Origin: a virus
DNA: 22,225 nucleotides
Strand: one strand, 5' to 3'
IMG/VR virus record: IMGVR_UViG_3300028835_000265
Span: 1 to 22,225 of that record
Shown here: in pieces, positions 12,533-21,520 of the stretch
Layout of the letters: every line of letters begins with the position of its first letter
Numbering within the stretch: position 1 is the stretch's first letter
Notes under the pieces: model-generated
What the model saw: the letters and a program-made list of their open reading frames with translations, nothing else
The model's database searches: none
Told to the model about the DNA's origin: nothing
Program-made: the position numbers and the translations under genes

Positions 12533-14021
12533 CAGCATACCAACGTTCGCACAGATACATGCAGATGATCGGAAGTACTTATTCTGCCGGGGGCCAGTAG
12601 GCTCTGGAAAATCATCTGGTTGTATTTGGCAGATCGTCTTAAACGCCATGAAGCAAAAGGTTTGGTATGACAACACACGGTTCAGTCGGTACGCAATCAT
12701 ACGAGCATCGTACCCGGCGTTGAAATCGACCGTCATTAAATCATGGAAGAACTGGTTTAAGGGCATGGTCAATATAGTGTACGATACACCTATCCGTGGA
12801 GAGCTACGGTTCCCGCACCCTGACGGGGAATCGCTGGTTGACATTGAGTTGGTCTTTATCGCTCTCGACCGTGAGGACGATGTCAACAAATTACAATCCT
12901 TGGAGTTAACTGGCATGCATATCAATGAGTGTGCTGAGATTCCAAGAGGCATCCATCAGATGTCCAAGTCTCGTATTAACCGGTTCCCACAAGAGCCGGG
13001 TGATGAATCATTAAGACCTGTATCACCATTTATTATTTGTGATTACAACTCCGTTGATACTTCGCATTGGCTTTACACTATTGCAGAAGAAGAGAAGCCA
13101 CCGAAGCATGGTTTCTACCATCAGCCGTCAGCACTGCTTCTGGTAGCCAACAACGATCCAAGGATTGACTCTAAGGAGCCAATTGTTGATGTTGCTGGGA
13201 ACCATTATATAATCAACTACGAAGCCGATAATGTTAGAAACGTACCTGACGATTACTACCAAGATCAGGTATACGGAGCCAGACCAGATTGGGTCAACAT
13301 TATGATCCTGAACAACTATGGTCTGATGCAGAGTGGGCGGCCAGTGTACCCAGAGTTTGATGATAATATTCATACAGCAAAGAATATTCACAAACCTCTT
13401 AAGGGTGTGCCACTGGTAATCGGAATGGACTTGGGCCTAACACCCGCTGCCTGTATAACGCAGCTTACGCCGATGGGAGAAGTTCTGGTACTGGACGAGT
13501 TGGTAACAGAGGACTGTTCAATTGAGAAGTTCTGTGAAGACCATCTTAAACCGTATCTCAAGAATAACTACAAAGGCTTTGCGTACCAATTGATTGTTGA
13601 TCCTTCAGCCACGAAACGGTCAGACAATGATATGCGTTCAGCGTGTGAAGTCATTAAGGCGGCTGGCCTACCGTATCGTACCGGGCTGACAAATAACTGG
13701 ACAAAGCGTAAGGAATCTGTGGTACACGTTTTGCGTAAATTAAAGGGCTTCATTTTAAATCCAACTTGTGAGGTATTACGAAAAGGATTTATCAGTGAGT
13801 ACCATTTTGAAAAGAAGCGTGTTGCCATTTCAGCAGGGAACTCCGATCCAAAGTTCCACGAAAAAGCAGATAAGAATATTTACTCACACGTTCATGATGC
13901 TTTACAGTATGCGGTCATGGAATTGACAGGGGGGAGAACAGCTAAGGGCCGTAAGAAGCTCAAGGCCAAGCATACTGAGACACCCACTAATATGCCAGCA
14001 GATAGTGATGCCGGTTACTAA
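12516..14021 (+). CDS. terL: Terminase large subunit
   Basis: This is a 501-residue packaging motor with ATPase and nuclease domains. Residues 26-34 (G-P-V-G-S-G-K-S-S) are the Walker A motif. A hydrophobic strand with V-F-I-A-L-D and the later M-H-I-N-E-C-A-E-I fit the Walker B/coupling region. The nuclease domain shows V-I-G-M-D-L-G-L-T (first Asp), L-I-V-D-P-S-A and H-V-H-D-A-L-Q-Y-A (last Asp), as in RNase H-like terminases. It cuts and pumps DNA through the portal encoded next. The candidate small subunit is far upstream at 4023. The length fits podovirus-type large terminases. The start was chosen by ribosome binding site. Confidence 0.92.
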   Translation: MELNYSSIPTFAQIHADDRKYLFCRGPVGSGKSSGCIWQIVLNAMKQKVWYDNTRFSRYAIIRASYPALKSTVIKSWKNWFKGMVNIVYDTPIRGELRFPHPDGESLVDIELVFIALDREDDVNKLQSLELTGMHINECAEIPRGIHQMSKSRINRFPQEPGDESLRPVSPFIICDYNSVDTSHWLYTIAEEEKPPKHGFYHQPSALLLVANNDPRIDSKEPIVDVAGNHYIINYEADNVRNVPDDYYQDQVYGARPDWVNIMILNNYGLMQSGRPVYPEFDDNIHTAKNIHKPLKGVPLVIGMDLGLTPAACITQLTPMGEVLVLDELVTEDCSIEKFCEDHLKPYLKNNYKGFAYQLIVDPSATKRSDNDMRSACEVIKAAGLPYRTGLTNNWTKRKESVVHVLRKLKGFILNPTCEVLRKGFISEYHFEKKRVAISAGNSDPKFHEKADKNIYSHVHDALQYAVMELTGGRTAKGRKKLKAKHTETPTNMPADSDAGY

Positions 14022-14032
14022 AAGAGGACGTT

Positions 14033-16153
14033 ATGCCTAAAGATAATCCAGAAGCATATAAAGACGATTTTGATGGTGCCTTTGATGAAATCGAAACCGC
14101 TGAAAAAGACGGTACCGGCATGGATGGTATTATCGAAATGGAGAAATACAGAACTCCATTAGGTTCTAACCTGCTGTCTATGTTTGGTGAGTTTGAGCGT
14201 GACAAGAGGCTCACAGAAGAGCGGTGGATTAAAGACCTTCGCCAATACCGGGGAGAGTATGACCCGGAAGTGTTGGCCAAACTTCATCCGAAACGATCTA
14301 AGGCTTTCTTAAGTCTAACTCGAACTAAGACGAAGACAGTCGCAGCAAGGGAAACTGACTTGCTCTTTCCCGCTAACGGCGATAAGAACTGGTCTATCAG
14401 TCCGTCACCGATCCCTGAGCTACTGCCAGAGGTCATTGAATCCATCATGCTGCAATACCAAGAGCAGACCGGTGAGGAGCCTACGGAAGAGTTGATCCGA
14501 AAGTTCATCAATGAAGAGGCAGAGTTGCGTAGCCGTAACATGGAACAAGAAATGCACGACCAGCTTAGTGAGTTGAAATACCGCTGGATTATCCGTCAAA
14601 CGATTTTCGATGGAAACCTGTACGGAACAGGTATCCTGAAAGGCCCACTGGCCAAGACGGTCACATCGAAACGTTGGTTACCTAATCAGGAAACCGGCGA
14701 ATGGGTAACCATTGAAATGAAGAAGCTGACTCCATACTGTGAAAACGTATCAGTATGGGACGTGTATCCTGACATGTCTGCACGCCAACCGGATGAAATG
14801 AGAGGAGCGTTTCAACGTTATGTCATGAACCGGCATAAGGTGGAAGAGTTAGGCCAGAGAGACGACTTCAATGGCGCAGCAATCAACGCATACCTCCGAC
14901 AGTATCCTGATGGTGATGCAGAGTTAAAGACCTTTGAGAACGATCTGAGGGGTCTTAATAACACATCTATATCCCAGACGTGGAGTGACAAGCATGAGTC
15001 GAGTGGCCCCGGCGTGATTGGCCGTAAAGGAAAATACGAGCTAAAAGAGTATTGGGGATTCTTGAGCGCTGACAAACTCCGTGATGCCGGTGTAGATATT
15101 CCAGACGAGTTTCAACTGGAAGTCGCAGCGAACGTTTGGATTTTGGGTGACATTATAATTAAGGCAAATGTCTCTCATATCGAAGGCGTGACACTGCCGT
15201 ACCATTTCTATTACTATGATAAAGACGATACCAGCCTTTGGGGAGAAGGTATCCCCAGCATTATGCGACAAGCGCAAAAGTTATTTAATGCGTCTGTCAG
15301 AGCAATGCTTGACAATGCTGCTATCTCAGCCGGGCCTATCATTGAGGCCAATACCGATCTGCTTGATGTAAACGAAGACCCAAAAGATTTATATCCGTTT
15401 AGAGTCTTCCTGCGGGACGGTACTGGAACTGATGCAACCGCTCAGGCCATACGGGTCTATAGTCTACCTTCATACACCAATGAGTTCATGGCGATGATTA
15501 ATTTCTTCATGAGCGCAACGGATGAAGTAACGGCTATTCCACGGTACATGTACGGCGACAGCCAGAACGTAGGCGGCGCAGGTAAGACGGCTTCCGGGCT
15601 TTCAATGCTTATGGGTGCAGCCAATGTAACCGTGAAGGATCAGATTAAAAACTTTGATGATGGTATTACCCTACCTTTTATTAAAGGGCTTTACTTCTGG
15701 AACATGGAGTTTAATCCGAAGGAAAATATCAAGGGTGATTATCAGGTCATGGCAAAGGGTAGTACTTCGCTAATCGCAAGAGAAGTAAAAGCGGAGTCAC
15801 TTATCACTTTTATGAATGTAACCAACAACCCGACCGACCTTATGTATACCAAACGGGACAACGTCCTTCGAGAGTATACCAAGGTTCTTGATCTGGACGA
15901 CATGGACTTGATCAAAGACCCGAACTCTGTCAAGATTGAAGAGAAGAGTCGAGCCGAAGCAGCCGCAGCCGATGCACAGTTCGAGAAGGATTTGGCAATG
16001 CTTAAAGCTCAGTCAGGTGGTCACGTAAGTAATGATCCGGGCGCAGCGGGAGATACCAATAACGCTGGCCCCGGCAACCAGAAGGATTTGAGTACCGGCG
16101 GGGGCACAGAGATTAAGCCCAACAATGGTAACCCAACCGCATCTGCACAGTAA
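14033..16153 (+). CDS. Portal protein
   Basis: This is a 706-residue protein. Position after the terminase, length and motifs fit the large portal of podovirus-like phages. The motifs include R-T-K-T-K-T-V-A-A-R-E-T-D-L-L-F-P, a G-x-G-I-L-K segment, W-G-E-G-I-P-S-I-M-R-Q-A-Q-K, and A-G-K-T-A-S-G-L-S-M-L-M-G-A-A. It forms the dodecameric ring at one capsid vertex. The C-terminal about 60 residues are Gly/Asn/Ala-rich and probably disordered. Residues 11-21 (D-D-F-D-G-A-F-D-E-I-E) carry a motif also found in the scaffold and, weakly, in the following small protein. An AGAGGA site precedes the ATG. Confidence 0.88.
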   Translation: MPKDNPEAYKDDFDGAFDEIETAEKDGTGMDGIIEMEKYRTPLGSNLLSMFGEFERDKRLTEERWIKDLRQYRGEYDPEVLAKLHPKRSKAFLSLTRTKTKTVAARETDLLFPANGDKNWSISPSPIPELLPEVIESIMLQYQEQTGEEPTEELIRKFINEEAELRSRNMEQEMHDQLSELKYRWIIRQTIFDGNLYGTGILKGPLAKTVTSKRWLPNQETGEWVTIEMKKLTPYCENVSVWDVYPDMSARQPDEMRGAFQRYVMNRHKVEELGQRDDFNGAAINAYLRQYPDGDAELKTFENDLRGLNNTSISQTWSDKHESSGPGVIGRKGKYELKEYWGFLSADKLRDAGVDIPDEFQLEVAANVWILGDIIIKANVSHIEGVTLPYHFYYYDKDDTSLWGEGIPSIMRQAQKLFNASVRAMLDNAAISAGPIIEANTDLLDVNEDPKDLYPFRVFLRDGTGTDATAQAIRVYSLPSYTNEFMAMINFFMSATDEVTAIPRYMYGDSQNVGGAGKTASGLSMLMGAANVTVKDQIKNFDDGITLPFIKGLYFWNMEFNPKENIKGDYQVMAKGSTSLIAREVKAESLITFMNVTNNPTDLMYTKRDNVLREYTKVLDLDDMDLIKDPNSVKIEEKSRAEAAAADAQFEKDLAMLKAQSGGHVSNDPGAAGDTNNAGPGNQKDLSTGGGTEIKPNNGNPTASAQ

Positions 16154-16162
16154 GGAGGGACT

Positions 16163-16399
16163 ATGCAACAACGGAAAACGGTAATGGCTGAATGCAAGGA
16201 GTTTGCCCAGACAGACGCAGCCCGTGCATTTCGTAAACTGGTCGGTGTTTGGATAGCCGACCTTCGGGAAAAGAACGATACAGCGGAGCAAGACGAGTTC
16301 TTAAAAAATCAAGGCGCAATCAGGGAACTCAAACTGATGCACAAGGGGATTGGCCCCAAAGTCCAAGTCACTGAATATGACGGTGCCTTCGGAGAATAA
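16163..16399 (+). CDS. Small helical protein between portal and scaffold
   Basis: This 78-residue protein is mostly helical and charged, with W30 and a C-terminal E-Y-D-G-A-F-G-E (residues 71-78). That end resembles the D-F-D-G-A-[FW]-D-E motif of the portal and scaffold. A strong AAGGAGGG site precedes the ATG 9 bases after the portal stop. Small proteins at this place are common in podovirus-like phages and mostly uncharacterised. An assembly accessory role is inferred from the motif and position. Confidence 0.65.
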   Translation: MQQRKTVMAECKEFAQTDAARAFRKLVGVWIADLREKNDTAEQDEFLKNQGAIRELKLMHKGIGPKVQVTEYDGAFGE

Positions 16400-16460
16400 T
16401 CAGACAGGAGGGAACCTGTCAAGTAATGCCCCTGCCCTGCAAAGGCTACGGGGATACGTT

Positions 16461-16466
16461 AGGAGA
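16461..16466 (+). promoter_or_regulatory. Ribosome binding site deciding the scaffold start
   Basis: AGGAGA stands 4 bases before ATG 16471. The earlier in-frame ATG at 16426 has no good site at the right distance, so 16471 is taken as the start. Confidence 0.7.
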
Positions 16467-16470
16467 CACT

Positions 16471-17568
16471 ATGATTACATTAGATCAAAAAGCACGAATA
16501 GAAGAGTTAGAGGCAATCGAAACTTTAAAGGCTGATGAAGCCGAAGAGTTAAAAACACTGAAAGCTCTTGAACCCGATGATCCTAATCAGGATGAATTTG
16601 ATGCCGGTTGGGACGAACTGGAAGGTAAGAAAGTTACCAAACCACTTGATGAAACAGATGCTGATCAGGAAGCTCAGTTAGCAAAGAATGAAGAAACGGA
16701 TGCCAAAGCTAAAGCGAAAGCGGAAGCAGACGCACTGGCAAAAGAGTCTCAGTCCACTGATTCTGGTGACACAGACGGTGACATTCTTAACACCGCCCAA
16801 GCTGACCCCGATAAGACGCTTGATAGTGATGGTAAGAAAATCACCCCTGATCCCCGTGACGCAGAGATTACAGCGCTGAAAGATGCACAGTCAGCGCAAG
16901 AGCAGAAGATGCGCTCGTGGGACGGCAGGATTAAAGCTGCGGAGAAGCGTGCAGCAGAGGCTGAACAAAAGCTCAAAGACGCAGAGGCTAAGGGAAAAGA
17001 TAGTACATCGGAAGTCTCCCCTGATATTGATGATGCTGAGTTGAGTGTTTTCTTCAAAGAATATCCTGATTTGGAAGGCCCAATGAAAAAGGTAGCGGAG
17101 AAGTTAGCTACCAAGATTTTCAATGACAAGATTGGCGACAAGATTGAAACGCTGGAAGAGAACCAAGGAGCAGCGCAGGAAACTGCACAGGTAGAGGCTG
17201 ATAGGATTCACATGGCCGCTATCAATACAGCCCACTCTGATTGGCAGAAGATTTATGACTCAGGGGCGCTGGAAACTTGGATCAAACGACAGCCTGAATA
17301 CTTGCAGCCCAGATTGCATGAGATTCTAAAAAAGGGTTCCGCATCAGAGGTTATCGGTATGTTTGACAGTTATAAACGTGCCGCTGGCAAAGGCAAAGAA
17401 ACCACAACCAATTCTGCAAGTTCTGAGGAGAAGAAGGCTAAGGCCGCAGCGATCGAAGCAGTACCTGCCAGCACCGCTGGCGCTAAGAAGGGTGCTGTTA
17501 AAATCACTAAGGACGACTTCGATGGAGCTTGGGACGAGTTAGAGAAAAAAGACGAAAAGCAGAAGTAA
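16471..17568 (+). CDS. Scaffold-like capsid assembly protein
   Basis: This 365-residue, very acidic, Ala/Lys/Glu-rich protein lies between portal and major capsid genes, the standard scaffold position. It has helical coiled-coil stretches at about residues 5-35 and 140-185, a low-complexity linker at about 70-140, and a basic Ala-rich segment near residues 310-345. Residues 41-51 (D-E-F-D-A-G-W-D-E-L-E) and 348-358 (D-D-F-D-G-A-W-D-E-L-E) are two copies of one motif near opposite ends. The scaffold would guide capsid shell assembly and then leave. No protease motif is visible. Assignment rests on position and composition. Confidence 0.75.
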   Translation: MITLDQKARIEELEAIETLKADEAEELKTLKALEPDDPNQDEFDAGWDELEGKKVTKPLDETDADQEAQLAKNEETDAKAKAKAEADALAKESQSTDSGDTDGDILNTAQADPDKTLDSDGKKITPDPRDAEITALKDAQSAQEQKMRSWDGRIKAAEKRAAEAEQKLKDAEAKGKDSTSEVSPDIDDAELSVFFKEYPDLEGPMKKVAEKLATKIFNDKIGDKIETLEENQGAAQETAQVEADRIHMAAINTAHSDWQKIYDSGALETWIKRQPEYLQPRLHEILKKGSASEVIGMFDSYKRAAGKGKETTTNSASSEEKKAKAAAIEAVPASTAGAKKGAVKITKDDFDGAWDELEKKDEKQK

Positions 17569-17589
17569 ACTATTTAAGGAGACACCATT

Positions 17590-18642
17590 ATGAGTCAAGT
17601 CATTTATGGAGATATTAGCCCCCGTACCGCAGCATACGTTGTCAGAGAACTTCTGAAACGTGGAATGCCGGTACTTGTTTTTGAGAAGTTCGGTCAGTCG
17701 AAACCGCTTCCTAAAAACTCGACAAAAACAGTATCGTTCAGACGGTACTTCCTGAAAGACGCCGCTCTTTCGACCTTTACACCGGCAGCGTATTTCTCCA
17801 CCGACAACTTCGATCCGACCCAGAAGCAACTGACAGAGGGTGTAACGCCTTCCGCAACCGCTCTGAGTAAACAGGATGTTACCGCTACGCTCGTGCAGTA
17901 CGGCGACCGGGTGGAAATTTCTGACGTGGTCATGGACACTCACGAAGACCCCGTTCTTCAAGAGGCCATCGAAGTCCTTGGTGAGCAAGCACCGATCATT
18001 CTGGAATCCGCACGTTTCAACGTTCTAAAAGCGGGAACCAACGTGATCTATGCGAATGGTACAGCACGTACCGATGTTAACACCGTTCTGGCACTGGCCG
18101 ACCTTCGCCGGGCAGAGCGTTCTCTTGAGCGGCAGCTTGCTAAGCCGATCATGAGTATGGTTCGTTCGACTCCGTCTTACGGGACAGAGGCGATCCTACC
18201 GGCCTTCGTAGGCGTGTGTCATACCGACATGCGTTACAATCTTGAGAAGCTGACGACCTTCGTGTCACCGGCTGACTACGGTAGCGTTTCACCGTGGGAC
18301 AACGAGATTGGTGCGATTGGTAAAATCCGCTTTGTCGCCTCTACACTCGTAGAGCCGTGGCGAGGTGGTGGTGCAAGCTCCGGTTCTAACGTCCTTGAGA
18401 CGGGTGGAATCGCAGACGTGTATCCGATCCTAATCTTTGCAAAAGACGCTTATGGTCTGGTTCCGCTGAAAGGCAAAGCCGCCATTACGCCGATGATCGT
18501 GAACGCAAAACCTTCGGATTCCGATCCGCTGGCACAGCGTAATCACGCATCTTGGAAGTCGATGCAAACGACCATCATCCTGAACGACTCATGGATGACC
18601 CGGATCGAAGTTGCAATCTCAGACGATGATGCCCTGACCTAA
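17590..18642 (+). CDS. Major capsid protein, N4-gp56 type
   Basis: This 350-residue protein forms the HK97-fold shell. Features typical of the N4-gp56 family include an N-terminal R-T-A-A-Y-V-V-R-E-L-L-K-R segment and F-R-R-Y. Also typical are L-V-Q-Y-G-D-R-V-E-I-S-D-V-V-M-D-T-H-E-D-P-V-L-Q-E-A, followed by G-T-N-V-I-Y-A-N-G, and H-T-D-M-R-Y-N-L near residue 210. Codon use appears more GC-rich and regular than in neighbouring genes, as expected for a highly expressed protein. A TAAGGAGAC site precedes the ATG, and a strong hairpin follows the gene. Confidence 0.88.
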   Translation: MSQVIYGDISPRTAAYVVRELLKRGMPVLVFEKFGQSKPLPKNSTKTVSFRRYFLKDAALSTFTPAAYFSTDNFDPTQKQLTEGVTPSATALSKQDVTATLVQYGDRVEISDVVMDTHEDPVLQEAIEVLGEQAPIILESARFNVLKAGTNVIYANGTARTDVNTVLALADLRRAERSLERQLAKPIMSMVRSTPSYGTEAILPAFVGVCHTDMRYNLEKLTTFVSPADYGSVSPWDNEIGAIGKIRFVASTLVEPWRGGGASSGSNVLETGGIADVYPILIFAKDAYGLVPLKGKAAITPMIVNAKPSDSDPLAQRNHASWKSMQTTIILNDSWMTRIEVAISDDDALT

Positions 18643-18681
18643 AGATCGGTTTAGGCTAATTGTCTTGGTAGTAATTAGTAT

Positions 18682-18739
18682 AGTGGTTTGGGTCGGGACT
18701 CCCTCCCCCGGCCCTCTCCACTTTAAAAATAAGAGAGGG
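18682..18739 (+). terminator. Post-capsid compound hairpin, probable terminator or attenuator
   Basis: GGGTCGGG (18690-18697) pairs with CCCGGCCC (18707-18714) around a 9-base loop. An outer AGTGG/CCACT pair (18682-18686 with 18718-18722) extends the stem. A competing stem CCCTCTC/GAGAGGG (18712-18718 with 18733-18739) shares the same 3' arm. Only a short T stretch follows, so partial termination or mRNA 3'-end protection after the capsid gene is more likely than full termination. Confidence 0.55.
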
Positions 18740-18775
18740 ATAATGTGAGGGCTAACCTGTTACCCAGCAGAGATC

Positions 18776-18783
18776 AAGGAGAT
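18776..18783 (+). promoter_or_regulatory. Ribosome binding site deciding the start at 18790
   Basis: AAGGAGAT lies 6 bases before ATG 18790. The upstream in-frame GTG at 18745 is not needed to explain the gene. Confidence 0.75.
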
Positions 18784-18789
18784 ATAATT

Positions 18790-19215
18790 ATGAGTAAAAC
18801 AAATTTATGGAGTTGGAAAGATTCCGAAATTCAAGGTGAACTGGATCGTCTCAGTATCAAACTTGAGAAGTACAATCGTAAAGCAGCAATTGACGCAATC
18901 AAACTGGCCGCAGTTAAAGGTGAAGTGGAGGAAACCCAAGAGCATGTGCAGGAGTTGAAAGACAAGGGCATTGATCTTAGAAAGGTTATCTTTCATTCCA
19001 TCGGAGAGCAAGACATACCGTATGTCTTCGTAGGCCATAACGGACGTGGCTTTTACATTCCCAAAGAGATCGAAGTCGAAGTTCCGAAGTACATTCTCGA
19101 TTCATGTATTAAGGATGCGGTTGAGGATCGTCTCTATCCCGCTACCATGATGGACGGTAGCATCGAATGGAAGTCACGAAAAGTCCAACGTTACCCTTAC
19201 AGTTACGTTGACTAA
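18790..19215 (+). CDS. Hypothetical phage protein after the capsid gene
   Basis: This 141-residue protein has a helical, charged N-terminal half (heptad-like at residues 15-60) and a beta-rich C-terminal half with F-Y-I-P-K-E-I-E-V-E-V-P-K-Y-I. There is no membrane segment. It is transcribed with, or just after, the capsid hairpin and precedes the adaptor genes. I do not recognise the family. A head completion or capsid accessory role is suggested only by position. Confidence 0.65.
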   Translation: MSKTNLWSWKDSEIQGELDRLSIKLEKYNRKAAIDAIKLAAVKGEVEETQEHVQELKDKGIDLRKVIFHSIGEQDIPYVFVGHNGRGFYIPKEIEVEVPKYILDSCIKDAVEDRLYPATMMDGSIEWKSRKVQRYPYSYVD

Positions 19216-19226
19216 TCGGAGGAGAA

Positions 19227-19901
19227 ATGGCTGAGACTTATCAAAGCATAATTGATAAAGCTGAAATCATACTACAGGATGAGGATTCGGATCAAACAAC
19301 CCGGCGCTGGACAGAAGCTGAGATGTTAGGTTGGGTCAAAGATGGTGAGACGGAAATCGCTAAACTTAAAACCGATTCTTATCCTGTGGTTGAAGCCGTG
19401 GCTTTAGCAGCAGGTTCGCAACAATCCCTACCTACACGAGCAGTGATGCTTCTTGACGTGCTGAGTAATATGGGCACAGATGGATTAACTCGTGGAGATG
19501 TGGTAGAGGTAGTTGATAAGAAGTTGATGAACGCTATCAATCCGGGCTGGATGGCTGACACGGCCAATGCAGTAGTTACGCATGTTATATATGATTCCAA
19601 ACGGGCACCGAAACTCTTTTGGGTGTATCCGAAATCAACAGGTACAAATTACCTTGAGGTCATGACCGGGAAGCTGCCTGACAATGGTTCAAAAGTTATT
19701 GGTGACGACATTATGATGGAAGACGAGTATGCCAATAGCCTATTGCATTATTGCTTGGCTTTATGTTTTTCAAAAGATACTGATATTGAAAACAGCTTTC
19801 TACGCACAAAGGGACACATGGATATCTTCTTAGAGAGCCTTGGCCGTAAGGAAGGCGCAGAGGAGATTTATAGTCCAAAGAAAAATAGGGAGACTGACTA
19901 A
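19227..19901 (+). CDS. Head-tail adaptor-like protein
   Basis: This 224-residue protein starts Y-Q-S-I-I-D-K-A-E-I-I-L-Q-D. It then has R-R-W-T-E-A-E-M-L-G-W-V-K-D-G, a pattern typical of phage adaptor proteins (the DUF6682-type group, as I recall) that bind under the portal. Later segments include V-T-H-V-I-Y-D-S-K-R-A-P-K-L-F-W-V-Y-P and D-E-Y-A-N-S-L-L-H-Y-C-L-A, also typical. A GGAGGAG site precedes the ATG, and the next gene overlaps by 1 base. Role: part of the neck joining head and tail. Confidence 0.7.
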   Translation: MAETYQSIIDKAEIILQDEDSDQTTRRWTEAEMLGWVKDGETEIAKLKTDSYPVVEAVALAAGSQQSLPTRAVMLLDVLSNMGTDGLTRGDVVEVVDKKLMNAINPGWMADTANAVVTHVIYDSKRAPKLFWVYPKSTGTNYLEVMTGKLPDNGSKVIGDDIMMEDEYANSLLHYCLALCFSKDTDIENSFLRTKGHMDIFLESLGRKEGAEEIYSPKKNRETD

Positions 19902-20602
19902 TGGCACATACCACAGCAATCACAGAATTGAAACAACTGATCAAGCCAGACGTTTTGTCATGCCCTGATCCGATCGTTCAGCGTGAAGTAGTCACAGTCA
20001 TTCTGGACTTCTGTAAGAAGACAAATATCCTACAGCGAGAGTTTGAGTTGGATATTGACGAAGACGATATTGATGATGATATCCAAGATTGTATCGACTT
20101 CGACATATCTGAATTTTGTCTGAACCTTCGCCCGGTAACTCTTCTTGAGATCATGATTGACGGAGAGCGCTATGTACCTTACAAGCGTAACATACGTAAC
20201 ACCCTGACGAATTGGGAGCAAACCAATACTGGTGCAGGTAGTGTTATTGCAAATGATAATCGGTTTAAGTTCTTTTGGATTCCAAACAATCATACCATAC
20301 GAGTCTTTGATATGGCTGACGACATGAGTACAATCTATTTTAAACTGTCTTTAAAGCCCCTGAGAGACGCTACAACGATCGACACCGATCTATTTGAGGA
20401 TTGGTCAGAGGCTTTCGTAGCTGGTGCAAAGTTTCGTATCCTTAAGATGCCGGGTCAAGTCTGGACAGATGGGCCTTCGGCTGGTGACTATCGTAGAGAG
20501 TATCGAAAGTATGTATCGAATGCAACCAAACATGCAATGTCTGGTGGTACCTCAACTCACCAAGAAACAATCAAATGGAAAGAATTTTCGGGAGGCGTAT
20601 AA
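19901..20602 (+). CDS. Neck or tail completion protein
   Basis: This is a 233-residue protein with an acidic stretch at about residues 48-65 rich in Asp and Ile. It also has F-F-W-I-P-N-N-H-T-I-R-V-F and L-K-P-L-R-D-A-T-T-I-D. Later come W-S-E-A-F-V-A-G-A-K-F-R-I-L-K-M-P and a Y-R-R-E-Y-R-K-Y near the end. This is the usual pattern of podovirus adaptor or nozzle-side proteins that follow the first adaptor. The start shares one base with the preceding stop (TAATG), indicating coupled translation. The assignment is mainly positional with family-like motifs. Confidence 0.6.
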   Translation: MAHTTAITELKQLIKPDVLSCPDPIVQREVVTVILDFCKKTNILQREFELDIDEDDIDDDIQDCIDFDISEFCLNLRPVTLLEIMIDGERYVPYKRNIRNTLTNWEQTNTGAGSVIANDNRFKFFWIPNNHTIRVFDMADDMSTIYFKLSLKPLRDATTIDTDLFEDWSEAFVAGAKFRILKMPGQVWTDGPSAGDYRREYRKYVSNATKHAMSGGTSTHQETIKWKEFSGGV

Positions 20603-20605
20603 ATC

Positions 20606-21496
20606 ATGGCCGACTTAGCCGTTCAAATAACAAACAATGCCACCGGGCAATTAGACGCTGGCATATCCGCTGCTGCGCTTACGCTAACAATGAAGGTTGG
20701 TGAAGGTGCAGAGTTTCCGTCAACCGCTGGTGACAATTACTTCTACGTCACTCTTCAAAAGGCAGATGGTAATTGGGAAATTGTAAAAGTCACAACTCGT
20801 ACCGCTGACGTGTTCGATGTGATCGTCCGTAATCAAGACTCTTCAACAGGTGCAGCACAAGCCTTCACTGCAAATGATATTGTCAGTCTACGGCCATGCG
20901 CTCAGATTATTGAAGACATGATCACCGAAATTGTTTCACATCAGATTCAACTCTATGCTCCGGTCGGAACCAAGATGTACTTCTATTGTGATGATGGAGA
21001 CGTGCCTGATGGGTGGACGTATGATGCTGGTGTTGCTGATGTTGTCCTTGCTATAAAGGGTGGATCAGACGACTACAACGTAGCCGGTGGGCAAGTAGTT
21101 GGTGATTGGGATCAAGGGACTCACGTTCATGCTATGAATGACCATACGCATACAACCCCTGATCACATATTAACTGAAGCTGAAATGCCCAGCCATACAC
21201 ATACAACCAACTCAAACGGCGGCCATAATCATGATCTGTCCCGGCGAACAGGAAATCCCGGCTCGTCTACCAACGCAGCAGTTGAGGGTGGCGAGGGTGA
21301 TTCTCATCCCATTGATCAAAGTGGCCACGTAAGTACGGAAGGCGCACATACACATACAGCCCTTGCCGCAGGTAGCGGGGATGCGCATAATCATGGTGCA
21401 ACTGGATTGAGTGGTACGGCTGATGGTGGCGCAAGTCAGACTCCAGCCACGTACCGGCCAGAGGCAGCCAATGGTGTTATTGCAACAAAAGATTAA
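20606..21496 (+). CDS. Tail collar/fibre protein with HxH metal-site motifs
   Basis: This is a 296-residue protein. Residues 1-110 form a beta-rich virion domain. Residues about 115-150 (Y-A-P-V-G-T-K-M-Y-F-Y, then P-D-G-W) match the start of a phage tail collar domain. The rest includes L-T-E-A-E-M-P-S-H-T-H and six H-x-H motifs by my count. In T4-type fibre tips, H-x-H motifs from three chains hold iron. It ends with a collar-like P-A-T-Y-R-P. A GGGAGG site precedes the ATG. It is probably a trimeric receptor-contact or collar fibre. Confidence 0.75.
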   Translation: MADLAVQITNNATGQLDAGISAAALTLTMKVGEGAEFPSTAGDNYFYVTLQKADGNWEIVKVTTRTADVFDVIVRNQDSSTGAAQAFTANDIVSLRPCAQIIEDMITEIVSHQIQLYAPVGTKMYFYCDDGDVPDGWTYDAGVADVVLAIKGGSDDYNVAGGQVVGDWDQGTHVHAMNDHTHTTPDHILTEAEMPSHTHTTNSNGGHNHDLSRRTGNPGSSTNAAVEGGEGDSHPIDQSGHVSTEGAHTHTALAAGSGDAHNHGATGLSGTADGGASQTPATYRPEAANGVIATKD

Positions 21497-21520
21497 TCTT
21501 AACTTTGGGAGGGAAACCAA

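Noticed and set aside
16749-17141. 130-codon open frame on the - strand inside the scaffold gene
   Set aside because: Low-complexity Ser/Ala product mirrors the Glu/Ala/Lys-rich scaffold. There is no ribosome binding site, and all other genes are on the + strand.
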